Source of the DNA: Runella slithyformis DSM 19594
GTDB taxonomy: Bacteria; Bacteroidota; Bacteroidia; Cytophagales; Spirosomataceae
Direction of reading: 5' to 3'
DNA: 64,000 bases
NCBI RefSeq assembly: GCF_000218895.1
Contig: NC_015703.1
Location: forward strand, 4,105,001 to 4,169,000
This document shows, in pieces, positions 1 to 7,595 of the stretch (positions are counted from its first letter, which is position 1; each line of letters opens with the position of its first letter). The position numbers and the translations under genes are program-made. The notes under the pieces were generated by a model. It was not told the origin of the DNA and searched no databases. It saw only the letters and a list, made by a program, of their open reading frames with translations.

Positions 1-865
1 GGGTGTTCGTACCATTGACCAAAACACGATGGAGGTTAAGGATTATTTTGCCAAAATTATTTTCCTTAATGCTTCGGCCATTCCATCGGCTTCTATTTTG
101 CTTAATTCTAAATCAAGCCGTTTCCCGAATGGATTGGGAAATGACAGCGATCAGGTAGGCCGCAATATCATGGACCACCACTTGGGCGTAGGTGCGTCGG
201 GTGAGTTTGATGGATTTGAAGATCAGTATTACTTTGGCCGCCGTGCCAATGGAGTGTATATTCCACGCTACCGCAACTGGGGCAATGACAAGCGTGATTA
301 TTTACGCGGCTTCGGTTATCAGGGCGGAGCAAGCCGCAGTGGCTGGGGACGCGGCGTTGGCATGGAAGGCTTCGGGGCATCTTTTAAAGAAGAAATGACC
401 CAAGTGGGCAAATGGACCATGGGCATCGGGGGCTTTGGCGAAGTATTGCCAAACGAAAACAACCGTTTTACGTTGCATCCAACCAAAAAAGATAAGTGGG
501 GAATGCCACTGGTCGTGTTTGATGCCGCTTATGGTGAAAATGAGCGTAAAATGCGCGTAGATATGAAAAACGATGCCGCTGAAATGCTGGAAGCTGCCGG
601 ATTGAAAAATGTACAAAGCTATGACGATACCAGCAAAAACCTCGGCATCGGGATCCATGAAATGGGTACGGCCCGTATGGGAAAAGACCCTAAAACATCG
701 GTGTTGAATAAGCACAATCAAATTCACACGGTGAAAAACGTCTTCATGACCGATGGCGCTTTTATGACCTCCGCTTCCTGCGTCAATCCATCGCTTACGT
801 ATATGGCCATGACGGCCCGCGCAGCGGCGTTTGCGGTAGAAGAATTGAAGAAGAAGAACCTGTAG
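1..865 (+). CDS. GMC-family oxidoreductase, C-terminal part (cut by window start)
   Basis: The reading frame is open from base 2 and runs into the window, so the N-terminal FAD-binding half lies outside. The 287 visible residues end in a typical GMC_oxred_C domain: an HEMGTARMG motif (about residue 220), a DGAFM segment and an NPSLTYMAMTARAA tail, which in this family place the catalytic His and His/Asn pair over the flavin. GMC enzymes oxidise alcohols or sugars with FAD. In Bacteroidota many act in the periplasm on gluconate- or sorbitol-like substrates, but the substrate cannot be read here. A strong terminator follows the stop. An internal ATG at 29 is in frame but is not the start, because the homology continues upstream of it. 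Confidence 0.9.
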   Translation, partial: GVRTIDQNTMEVKDYFAKIIFLNASAIPSASILLNSKSSRFPNGLGNDSDQVGRNIMDHHLGVGASGEFDGFEDQYYFGRRANGVYIPRYRNWGNDKRDYLRGFGYQGGASRSGWGRGVGMEGFGASFKEEMTQVGKWTMGIGGFGEVLPNENNRFTLHPTKKDKWGMPLVVFDAAYGENERKMRVDMKNDAAEMLEAAGLKNVQSYDDTSKNLGIGIHEMGTARMGKDPKTSVLNKHNQIHTVKNVFMTDGAFMTSASCVNPSLTYMAMTARAAAFAVEELKKKNL

Positions 866-891
866 ACACTTCTTACCTAAAGGATATTTTC

Positions 892-924
892 AGGAGGCTG
901 TAGAACCACAGCCTCCTTTTTTTT
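892..924 (+). terminator. Rho-independent terminator after the GMC oxidoreductase
   Basis: A 10-bp perfect stem (AGGAGGCTGT / ACAGCCTCCT) with a 6-nt loop is followed by a run of eight T on the plus strand. It ends the GMC oxidoreductase transcript and lies just before the convergent gene at 932. Confidence 0.9.
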
Positions 925-931
925 GACCGGT

Positions 932-1417
932 TCAGGATTTATGGTCAATGCTTTCTAAAATATTTATGGCTTCTTTTTCAGCTTCAGCGTCTTTGTCATC
1001 AAACGTAATGGCAATGAAGAAATTGGTACGGCTTTTTAAATCCACAACTCCTGCAAATATGACACGGTCACCGTCTTTAAATCCCTCTACATAATATCCG
1101 GCAAAATCGTCGTTTTCAAATTTACCTTCATCGTCCACCTCGGTCAGTTTCATTTCCTTGCCGGCGGCAATGGTTGCGTCATCAATATCGTCTACGCTAA
1201 TTGCTTTTTGGTTCCAGATATACATAAAGAGCTCCATTCCGTCCCCTTTCATTTCAAATTCATTTTTGGTGTCTTTGACGATTTTAAAATCTGAAGGGAC
1301 GGTGATTTCAATATTGTAATCATCCCAATAGTACGTTTTATCGGTAAATGGTAAAAACGATGATAAAAAGCATACGGATAAAACAGAGAGTGCAATGAGT
1401 TTAATGAAGATTTTCAT
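932..1417 (-). CDS. Small secreted protein of unknown function
   Basis: A 161-residue protein with a clear N-terminal signal sequence (charged MKIFIK, then a hydrophobic stretch to about residue 22). The mature part is acidic and shows an alternating beta pattern: a YYWDDYNIEITVPSDFK segment, then a motif around YYVEGFKDGDRVIFAG, and a C-terminal helix. This layout recalls small periplasmic proteins of the PsbP/DUF1795 type that measure a short beta-sheet fold, but I do not recognise the family. The start ATG at 1417 fits the signal peptide. It stands alone: the next gene on this strand begins more than 300 bp upstream. Confidence 0.75.
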   Translation of the reverse strand: MKIFIKLIALSVLSVCFLSSFLPFTDKTYYWDDYNIEITVPSDFKIVKDTKNEFEMKGDGMELFMYIWNQKAISVDDIDDATIAAGKEMKLTEVDDEGKFENDDFAGYYVEGFKDGDRVIFAGVVDLKSRTNFFIAITFDDKDAEAEKEAINILESIDHKS

Positions 1418-1753
1418 TGTATTGATTGGTTAAAAAATAGATAAAAGGGTATAGTGGTAATGAATTGCAGTTCCTGACCTGATTTGGATTGTGTATACTG
1501 CGCCAGTGAGCGCAGAAATTTTCAATAATAAGTGCGTGTGGGGCTACTTTTTAAGAACGTGTGGGAAGAAAGAGTATTCCAAGGGGCTAGATTACAGACG
1601 CTTCAAATTAATTTTTTACGATGAAAATGTCAATTTTTTTTGTAAAAATATAGTTATATTGATTAAAGGCATTGATAAATATCCTTTTGATGCAAAAAGC
1701 GACGGTACAGGGGTGTCTAATAAACGATTCAATGACCTCAGGGTACAACAGTC
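1418..1753. other. Intergenic stretch, no convincing gene
   Basis: This gap of 336 bp separates two minus-strand secreted-protein genes. It holds a 6-bp hairpin (CTGCGC / GCGCAG, 1498-1515). A plus-strand open frame through it (1491-1793) has no signal, no family resemblance and overlaps the next gene's 3' end. I see no RNA gene in it. Confidence 0.5.
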
Positions 1754-2539
1754 TTATTTTTGGCGAATAAGCGTATATTGCAATGTTCCATAATCTGCCA
1801 GTCCGCATTCATTGTTGGTTTTGTCAAACTCAACGCATTTGATGTCGTAAATAAGCAGTGTATCCTGTCGGAATTTAAACGCCATCCACTGCTTTTGATC
1901 TTCGTCTGCGCTTAGGCTTACCTGGTCTACCTGCATTCCGGGCCCTACGTAATCCATGATTGGCTGATAATAGCGATAATTACCCAGGCCCAGGAGCCGG
2001 CCATCATTTCTGAATTCAACCTCTTTGCCATCGGTAGACCGGTATTTCCCTTTAAATAAGATTTCTTCCAGGATGAGCGGATTATTTTTCTCATCGGGTT
2101 TGGCATAGGGATTGATTTTGACAAAAGTTTTATTTCCGATTTTTATTTTATCGGATGAAATAAGCGTGATATCTTTTTGATAACTGCGCACGCTGTCGGC
2201 TGTGAATTCATAGAATTTATACCCGGGCCCTTTTTTAACAACGGTTATTTCTTCACTTCCTTCATGAAAATTCCAAACCATCATGGTGGGTTGGAGTGTA
2301 CGTTCGGGGATAACCACAAAACAGTCTTCACTGCCTTCCTGTGATTTTTGAGGAGACTTATGAGTGATTATATCGTTATAATAGCTTTCGCTCAGCCAAT
2401 AGCCGGCAAATGAAAGCGCAGTATCCAACTTTGTAAAATCAACGGCAACGGCAGCGGTTGAATTTTCCTTTTGCTCGGATTTGGAGCAGGCTGCAAATAG
2501 GACGCTTAGAAGCAGGAGAAAGAAAAAGAGACGTTTCAT
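1754..2539 (-). CDS. Putative outer-membrane lipoprotein, unknown function
   Basis: The start chosen is the ATG at 2539, which gives a classic lipoprotein signal: MKRLFFFLLLLSVLFAACS, with Cys about residue 18 as the lipidation site. An in-frame start 18 bp upstream would only add a polar hexapeptide before the signal. The mature protein (about 243 residues) contains repeated lipocalin-like or META-like beta segments, with two similar phrases: one around GYWLSESYYNDI near the start and one around FKGKYRSTDGKEVEF in the middle. It ends with DYGTLQYTLIR. The pattern suggests an anchored small beta-barrel in the periplasm. No function can be given. Confidence 0.75.
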   Translation of the reverse strand: MKRLFFFLLLLSVLFAACSKSEQKENSTAAVAVDFTKLDTALSFAGYWLSESYYNDIITHKSPQKSQEGSEDCFVVIPERTLQPTMMVWNFHEGSEEITVVKKGPGYKFYEFTADSVRSYQKDITLISSDKIKIGNKTFVKINPYAKPDEKNNPLILEEILFKGKYRSTDGKEVEFRNDGRLLGLGNYRYYQPIMDYVGPGMQVDQVSLSADEDQKQWMAFKFRQDTLLIYDIKCVEFDKTNNECGLADYGTLQYTLIRQK

Positions 2540-2950
2540 GAATGAATCAGACGGCAAGTAATGTCAGGAGCTCAAACATACTTCGGGTTTATTAAATATC
2601 CAATTCAACAGTCAAAGACTTATTTAGAGGTTAAAAGACGCCGCCGGCCTGTACATGAAAGCACGCGGAAAACAAGGTCTTCCGCGTGGCTTGCTCACTT
2701 AATTTATCTAAAAGTCATTCAGCAAAAAACATTTTGCGAGGCAAATCAGCGTCTTTGTGTTGAGGGGAATAAGGAGCCAAAAGCATTGGCATAAAGTAGA
2801 AAACGATGTTGTGATTAAAATGAATGTGGTTTTGTAGAGCGAAATATGCCAAATGCCGCCGTTTGTAAAAATTAAAGTTCTTAAATGACGGTTTTCAGTA
2901 GTTAAATCGGGAATTTGAAGGGTTAAATGCGGGAGTGATTTTGAGGGGAT
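2540..2950. other. Intergenic region with a 9-bp perfect hairpin
   Basis: About 410 bp between a lipoprotein gene and the response regulator. A perfect 9-bp inverted repeat (CACGCGGAA at 2662-2670, TTCCGCGTG at 2680-2688) stands in it, with no T-run on either strand, so it is not an obvious terminator. A 77-codon plus-strand frame covers the hairpin but has a composition unlike a protein (many Arg/Thr, no conserved look) and is not called. Confidence 0.45.
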
Positions 2951-3727
2951 TTATTTGCCCAGCCATTCTTTGAAGCCGGTTATTCGGTCGCCGCTTACAA
3001 ATACCTCTTGTCTCGGCAGCGGAACCAAGTCCAATTTAAGCTTTCCGCCCGAATAGGTATGAACTGTATGGATGGCCGATAAGGAGACCAAAAACGAGCG
3101 ATTGACCCGAAAAAACTGATGAGGGTCGAGGAGTTGTACTAATTTTTCGATGCTGTAATCAACCGACAATCGAAGCCCTTCGTTCGTAATAAGTAACGTG
3201 ACTTTGTCTTCAAGGGAAAAATAGGCAATGTCCTGCGTTTTAATGCTGCGAAGCTTGGTGCCTATCGCGACCATAAAACGATCTTTGTAAGTGCCGGCGT
3301 TTGACTTCTCTAAGAGGTGTGCCAAAGAAGCAAGTTGATTTTCAGTTGACGGCACGGGCTTGGTTGGCCAAAATAACCTGAATTTGTCAAGTGCAGCCGC
3401 AAGTTCGTCGGCATCTATGGGTTTCAGAAGGTAATCAATACTGTTTACTTTAAAAGCCTGCAACATGTATTCGTTGTAAGCCGTTGTAAAAATAACCGGA
3501 ATAGTGAGTTTTAAGTCCTCGATGATCCGAAATCCCAGATCATCTTCCAGGTGAATGTCTAAAAACAATAGATCCGGCGCTATCGGTGGCCGGTCTCTAA
3601 ACCATTGAAGGGTTTTGGTCACCGAAGGGAGCTGCGCCAGGATGCGGATGTTGGGATCATACCGATGCAATAACATTTGCAGCCGCTGTGCCGTTAATTT
3701 TTCGTCTTCTACGATTAATACATTCAT
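2951..3727 (-). CDS. LytTR-type response regulator
   Basis: A 258-residue two-domain regulator. Residues 1-120 form a receiver domain with the acidic pair E7/D8, the phospho-acceptor Asp about 57 in LLFLDIHL, and the conserved Thr and Lys (TTAYN, YLLKPI). Residues about 155-255 form a LytTR DNA-binding domain, with the typical VNRSFLVS and I-x-YF-x-LEDKV phrases. It pairs with the histidine kinase at 3724-4842: the kinase stop and this start overlap by 4 bp (ATGA), so the two are translationally coupled. LytTR regulators bind direct repeats upstream of envelope or transport genes. The neighbouring P-type ATPase is a possible but unproven target. Confidence 0.93.
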   Translation of the reverse strand: MNVLIVEDEKLTAQRLQMLLHRYDPNIRILAQLPSVTKTLQWFRDRPPIAPDLLFLDIHLEDDLGFRIIEDLKLTIPVIFTTAYNEYMLQAFKVNSIDYLLKPIDADELAAALDKFRLFWPTKPVPSTENQLASLAHLLEKSNAGTYKDRFMVAIGTKLRSIKTQDIAYFSLEDKVTLLITNEGLRLSVDYSIEKLVQLLDPHQFFRVNRSFLVSLSAIHTVHTYSGGKLKLDLVPLPRQEVFVSGDRITGFKEWLGK

Positions 3728-4842
3728 GGGAGAAGCGGTATTTTAACCAGAAAATCAGTAGTCTGATCTTCTATGATAACGGGAAGATCCGTCAGTAATT
3801 TATATCGATTGATAATGTTTTGCAATCCTAAACGTGTGGAAGGTTCGGGCTTGAGGCGCGGTTGGCGGGGATTGCTTACGATCAGGTAGGCTTCATTGAT
3901 ATAAATGGAAACGGTGAGCGGCTCTTCGGTTGACATCCGGTTGTGTTTTACGGCGTTTTCGATCAATAATTGTAACGTTAGCGGAGCAATGGCATAGTGT
4001 CCGGCCTCTTTTTCCGACAGGTTAAGATTTACCTGAAGTTTTTGCTCAAAACGGGTATTCAGTAAAAAAAGGTAGGTTTCAATAAAGTCCAGTTCGGTCT
4101 TCAGACTAATGCGTTCGTGAGCACTTTGCTCCAAAATATACCGATAGGCTTTAGATAGTCGATTGATGAATTGAACGGATAATTGAGGGTCTGTTTCAAT
4201 CAATGACGTCAAAATGCTGAAATTATTAAATAAAAAATGGGGACTTACCTGATTTTTCAGCGCTGTAAACTGCGCCTGTACATTTTCTTTTTCCAGCCGT
4301 TCGGCTTTGAGTTGTACTGCTTCCAATTGATGATAGGCCCGTCGGTTGGAGGCTAAATAAAACGCTGAAAGTAAGGCCATAATAGTAAGTCCGTTGTTGG
4401 CCTTTCTTCGTTGGCCACGAGTGTTTTGATGGGCCGCAGTATACTCCGAAGATTGATTCTGAGTAATTCCGAAGTGAGTTTCCAGTGTGCTTTCGGCGGT
4501 GTTCCATAAAGGTCTGAACCCGATATTGTAAATAAGTGCCATTGCGCAGGCCACAACAAACATGGCAAGTTGGGCGGGAATTTTAAACTCTATCAAAAAA
4601 TCATTGCCGAACCAACCGAAAAGCTGCTGTTGAATCCATTCAATGGCACTGATCCAAACGAAGAAGAAAAGGACGATGACCGAAAGTTCCATCATCCACA
4701 ACGGAAGGCGTTGCAGCAGAGATATCTGATTGAAATTATATATGCTGACATACAATCGAAGCGGCATATAAATGACGGAAACACTTAGCGCAAGTTGCCA
4801 CTTTTGGCGAATTGAGATTCGGGTGGCTCGGGTAGTATTCAT
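3724..4842 (-). CDS. LytS/YehU-like sensor histidine kinase
   Basis: 372 residues from the ATG at 4842 (MNTTRATR). A longer in-frame reading to 4995 would run into the ATPase gene and adds no membrane or domain signature. The N-terminal half has four hydrophobic helices (a membrane sensor without an obvious extracellular domain). A coiled-coil linker follows, then the PF06580 phospho-acceptor box QVSPHFLFNN with His about 202. The C-terminal HATPase region shows IENAVKHN (N box) and LGLQNIINR (G box). It lies downstream of the P-type ATPase (131 bp gap) and overlaps the response regulator by 4 bp. It senses an unknown membrane signal and phosphorylates the LytTR partner. Confidence 0.9.
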   Translation of the reverse strand: MNTTRATRISIRQKWQLALSVSVIYMPLRLYVSIYNFNQISLLQRLPLWMMELSVIVLFFFVWISAIEWIQQQLFGWFGNDFLIEFKIPAQLAMFVVACAMALIYNIGFRPLWNTAESTLETHFGITQNQSSEYTAAHQNTRGQRRKANNGLTIMALLSAFYLASNRRAYHQLEAVQLKAERLEKENVQAQFTALKNQVSPHFLFNNFSILTSLIETDPQLSVQFINRLSKAYRYILEQSAHERISLKTELDFIETYLFLLNTRFEQKLQVNLNLSEKEAGHYAIAPLTLQLLIENAVKHNRMSTEEPLTVSIYINEAYLIVSNPRQPRLKPEPSTRLGLQNIINRYKLLTDLPVIIEDQTTDFLVKIPLLP

Positions 4843-4973
4843 GATCCATAAAAATAGAAAGAACCGACCTGACTGCCAAAATTTTATGATTGAGAGAGGT
4901 TTTTCAACGAACGAATGCCTCCGGACAAAGGCTGAATGCCTTTGGTAAAGCAGTAAATCCTGCGGTTTGCCTA

Positions 4974-7472
4974 TTATTCTTTGCGACGCACCCATTTATA
5001 CCCTTCAAACCAGATCACTGACAGAAAACTAACCGAAACAGCTATGCCCAATTGGGGTAAGGAGAGAGGCGACAGTTTAAAAAAAGAGGCAAAAGCCGGT
5101 ATATATACAAGGGCCGTAACCATAAAGAGGGTGATGCCAATGATGCCGACCAGAAGGTCATTTTTGTACCGCAAAGTAGTAAAAACAGATTCCCGAAACG
5201 AACGATTGACCAGGGTTAAAAACACATTTGCTAAAACTAAGGTCGTAAAGACCATGGTACGCGTCAGGTTTTCATCATAGCCGTTGGCTATTGCGTATTG
5301 GTAGGAAAATAAGGTTCCCAACGTAATCATTAAGCCTTGTATCAGGCTGATAGATAGCTCTTTGAGGTTTAAGAAGGTGGTGCTTAGCGGCCGGGGCGGT
5401 TGTTTCATGGCGTTTCTTTCTAAGGGTTCATTTTCATACACGATCGAACAGGTAGGTCCCATTACAAGCTCCAGAAAAATCACGTGAACGGGCGTAAAAA
5501 TGGCGGGATACACCCAGCCTAAAATCAACGGCAGAGCCACCGTCAGGATGATGGGAATGTGGATCGAAATGATGTACTGAATGGCTTTTTTGAGATTAGT
5601 ATAGATCTTGCGACCCATGGCAACGGCATCCGCCATTTTGCTGAAATCATCATCCACCAAAATAAGAGATGAAGCCTGTTTGGCAATTTCTGAACCCCTT
5701 TTTCCCATGGCTATACCAATGTGGGCGGCTTTGAGCGCGGGGCCGTCATTGACCCCGTCGCCCGTCATGCCTACGATCTGGTGTTGGTCTTTTAAGGTTG
5801 TAATAATTTTAAGCTTGGCTTCGGGAAACATTCTGGTAAAAATGCTCGCTTTGCTGATTTTATCGGCCTGCTCTTCGGGACTCAGTGTAAGCAGTTCTTC
5901 GCCCGTGATGGGAGGGAGATTGCTCTTAAAGTGAGCCTGTTTAGCAATGGCAGCGGTCGTTAGGGAGTTGTCACCGGTGATGATCTTGAGTTGGATGCCG
6001 GCGTCGTAAAATTGCTTGAATACTTTAGCAATATTCTTTTTTGGAGGGTCATAAAATCCCACCAACCCTAAAAAGCGGAATTTAAAGTCCTGTTGGTTTT
6101 TGGGAAAGTCATTGCCCGGATATTCGGCTTGGGCAACGCCTAATACCCGGAAGCCTTCCACCGCGAAATCCGAGATTTGTTGATGGATACTTAGTTTTTG
6201 TTCCTCGGATAGGGTCGAGTGTTTGAGAAGGGCTTCGGGCGCTCCCTTGCCCGCAATGATGCGCTTCCCTGCCTCGTTTTCAAAGATATGTGTCATCATG
6301 GGCGGCTTGCCCGAGAGCGGATATTCATGAACGAACCTGAATTGAGGGCGCTCATCGACCGGCGCAATGGTTTGATACGCCTGATGCAGGGCTTTTTCCA
6401 TGGGGTCAAAAGGAACCGGCTCGCTGGCCCACATGGCCGTACTGATGAGCTGCTTTGCTGCGTCGGAAGTCCAATCACCTGCTTTCAATACCTCATTAGT
6501 TTGCATCACAAAAATTCGGTGCAATTCCATTTTGTTTTCGGTAATGGTGCCCGTTTTGTCGGTGCAAATGACCGTTGCGGAGCCCAGTGTTTCAACCGTT
6601 TGGGTTTGTTTGACGATGATTCCCTGCTGCATCAACCGCCGTGCGCCCAACGCCATAAAGGAGGCAAATGCCACCGGAATTTCTTCGGGTAAAACCGACA
6701 TGGCGATGGTGAGCCCTTTCAGTAAACTTCCCAACACATCACGCGATTGCATATAATTGATACCCCAAATGACCAGAAATATCAGGAGCCCGACCGCTGC
6801 CATTTTTTTGACAAAATTTTCAATTTGCCGTTGCAAGGGGGTCTTTTCGGGTTGAATTTCACTGAGCGATTGCCCTATTTTTCCTAATTTCGATTGCTTT
6901 CCTACGGCAGTTACTTCAAAAATTCCCTGACCGGATTGGACCAATGCACCTCGGTATACCCGGCCGTTTTCTTCAGAATGAAGGTCTTTATAAATCGTGA
7001 ATGCTTCGCCCGTCAGCAAGGACTCATTGACCGAAAAATCGTTGATCTGCAACAATTTCCCGTCGGCAGGGATAAGCTCACCTTCCGAAATGACTACTGT
7101 ATCTCCCATCACCAGTTCATCGACCGGCAGTTCTGTCAATTGATTGTTACGGATCACCGTTGCTGCCGATTGGGTGAAGGCCTTCAGGGCTTCCAACGCC
7201 TTTTTACTCCGAGAATCCTGATAAAAAGAAATGGCCGACACTAATAAGATCGCCCCCAGCATAAAAAAACCTTCGGACAATTCTCCCAGTGAAAAATAGA
7301 TAACGGAGCAAGTCACCAAGAGTAAAAACATGGGTTCGGTAGCGGCTTCTTTCAGCGCTTGCCACCAGGCATCATTTTCGCTTTTTTGTAAAGCATTACT
7401 GCCGTTTTGTTGCCGGGAAACGTCGATTTGTGTATCGGTAAGGCCCGGAAATGGATAAGGATTGACTGCCAT
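4974..7472 (-). CDS. P2-type cation-transporting ATPase
   Basis: 832 residues, full length for a P2A-like pump. It has the N-terminal cation-ATPase segment, an A-domain with the LTGEAF loop, the phosphorylation site CTDKTGTITEN (Asp about 305), the P-domain MTGDGVNDGPALK hinge, and a C-terminal six-helix region ending in a charged WVRRKE tail. Helix M4 carries LPEEIP where Ca2+ pumps usually have PEGLP. This PEE(I/F)P form is common in bacterial pumps whose ion (Ca2+, Mn2+, Na+ or Mg2+) is not settled. ATP hydrolysis at the aspartate drives cation export across the inner membrane. Its start lies back to back with the acylase gene, and the LytS/LytR pair follows on the same strand. Confidence 0.93.
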   Translation of the reverse strand: MAVNPYPFPGLTDTQIDVSRQQNGSNALQKSENDAWWQALKEAATEPMFLLLVTCSVIYFSLGELSEGFFMLGAILLVSAISFYQDSRSKKALEALKAFTQSAATVIRNNQLTELPVDELVMGDTVVISEGELIPADGKLLQINDFSVNESLLTGEAFTIYKDLHSEENGRVYRGALVQSGQGIFEVTAVGKQSKLGKIGQSLSEIQPEKTPLQRQIENFVKKMAAVGLLIFLVIWGINYMQSRDVLGSLLKGLTIAMSVLPEEIPVAFASFMALGARRLMQQGIIVKQTQTVETLGSATVICTDKTGTITENKMELHRIFVMQTNEVLKAGDWTSDAAKQLISTAMWASEPVPFDPMEKALHQAYQTIAPVDERPQFRFVHEYPLSGKPPMMTHIFENEAGKRIIAGKGAPEALLKHSTLSEEQKLSIHQQISDFAVEGFRVLGVAQAEYPGNDFPKNQQDFKFRFLGLVGFYDPPKKNIAKVFKQFYDAGIQLKIITGDNSLTTAAIAKQAHFKSNLPPITGEELLTLSPEEQADKISKASIFTRMFPEAKLKIITTLKDQHQIVGMTGDGVNDGPALKAAHIGIAMGKRGSEIAKQASSLILVDDDFSKMADAVAMGRKIYTNLKKAIQYIISIHIPIILTVALPLILGWVYPAIFTPVHVIFLELVMGPTCSIVYENEPLERNAMKQPPRPLSTTFLNLKELSISLIQGLMITLGTLFSYQYAIANGYDENLTRTMVFTTLVLANVFLTLVNRSFRESVFTTLRYKNDLLVGIIGITLFMVTALVYIPAFASFFKLSPLSLPQLGIAVSVSFLSVIWFEGYKWVRRKE

Positions 7473-7495
7473 ACTAAAATCAGACCCAATTTTCC

Positions 7496-7526
7496 TTTGA
7501 GCTTGTGTCAGTTATTGATAAGTTTG
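7496..7526 (+). promoter_or_regulatory. Bacteroidota-type promoter of the acylase gene
   Basis: TTTG (7496-7499), a 19-bp spacer and TAAGTTTG (7519-7526) match the Bacteroidota sigma-ABfr consensus TTTG / TAnnTTTG exactly. The start codon of the acylase lies 70 bp downstream, which also supports the ATG at 7596 over any upstream start. Confidence 0.75.
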
Positions 7527-7595
7527 CTAAATCTACATACTATTCCTGAACTTCGCTTACTGATTTTCGTCAACAATCAACTATTTAGTAACTTT

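Noticed and set aside
1491-1793. Plus-strand frame of 100 codons in the gap before the lipoprotein gene
   Set aside because: No family look, no signal, cysteine- and lysine-rich chance composition, and it runs into the 3' end of the convergent lipoprotein gene.
2561-2794. Plus-strand frame of 77 codons
   Set aside because: Composition unlike a protein, covers a hairpin, no similar phrases recognised.
4842-4995. Longer N-terminus for the LytS-like kinase
   Set aside because: It would overlap the ATPase gene by 22 bp, and the added residues show no domain or membrane helix. The ATG at 4842 is preferred.
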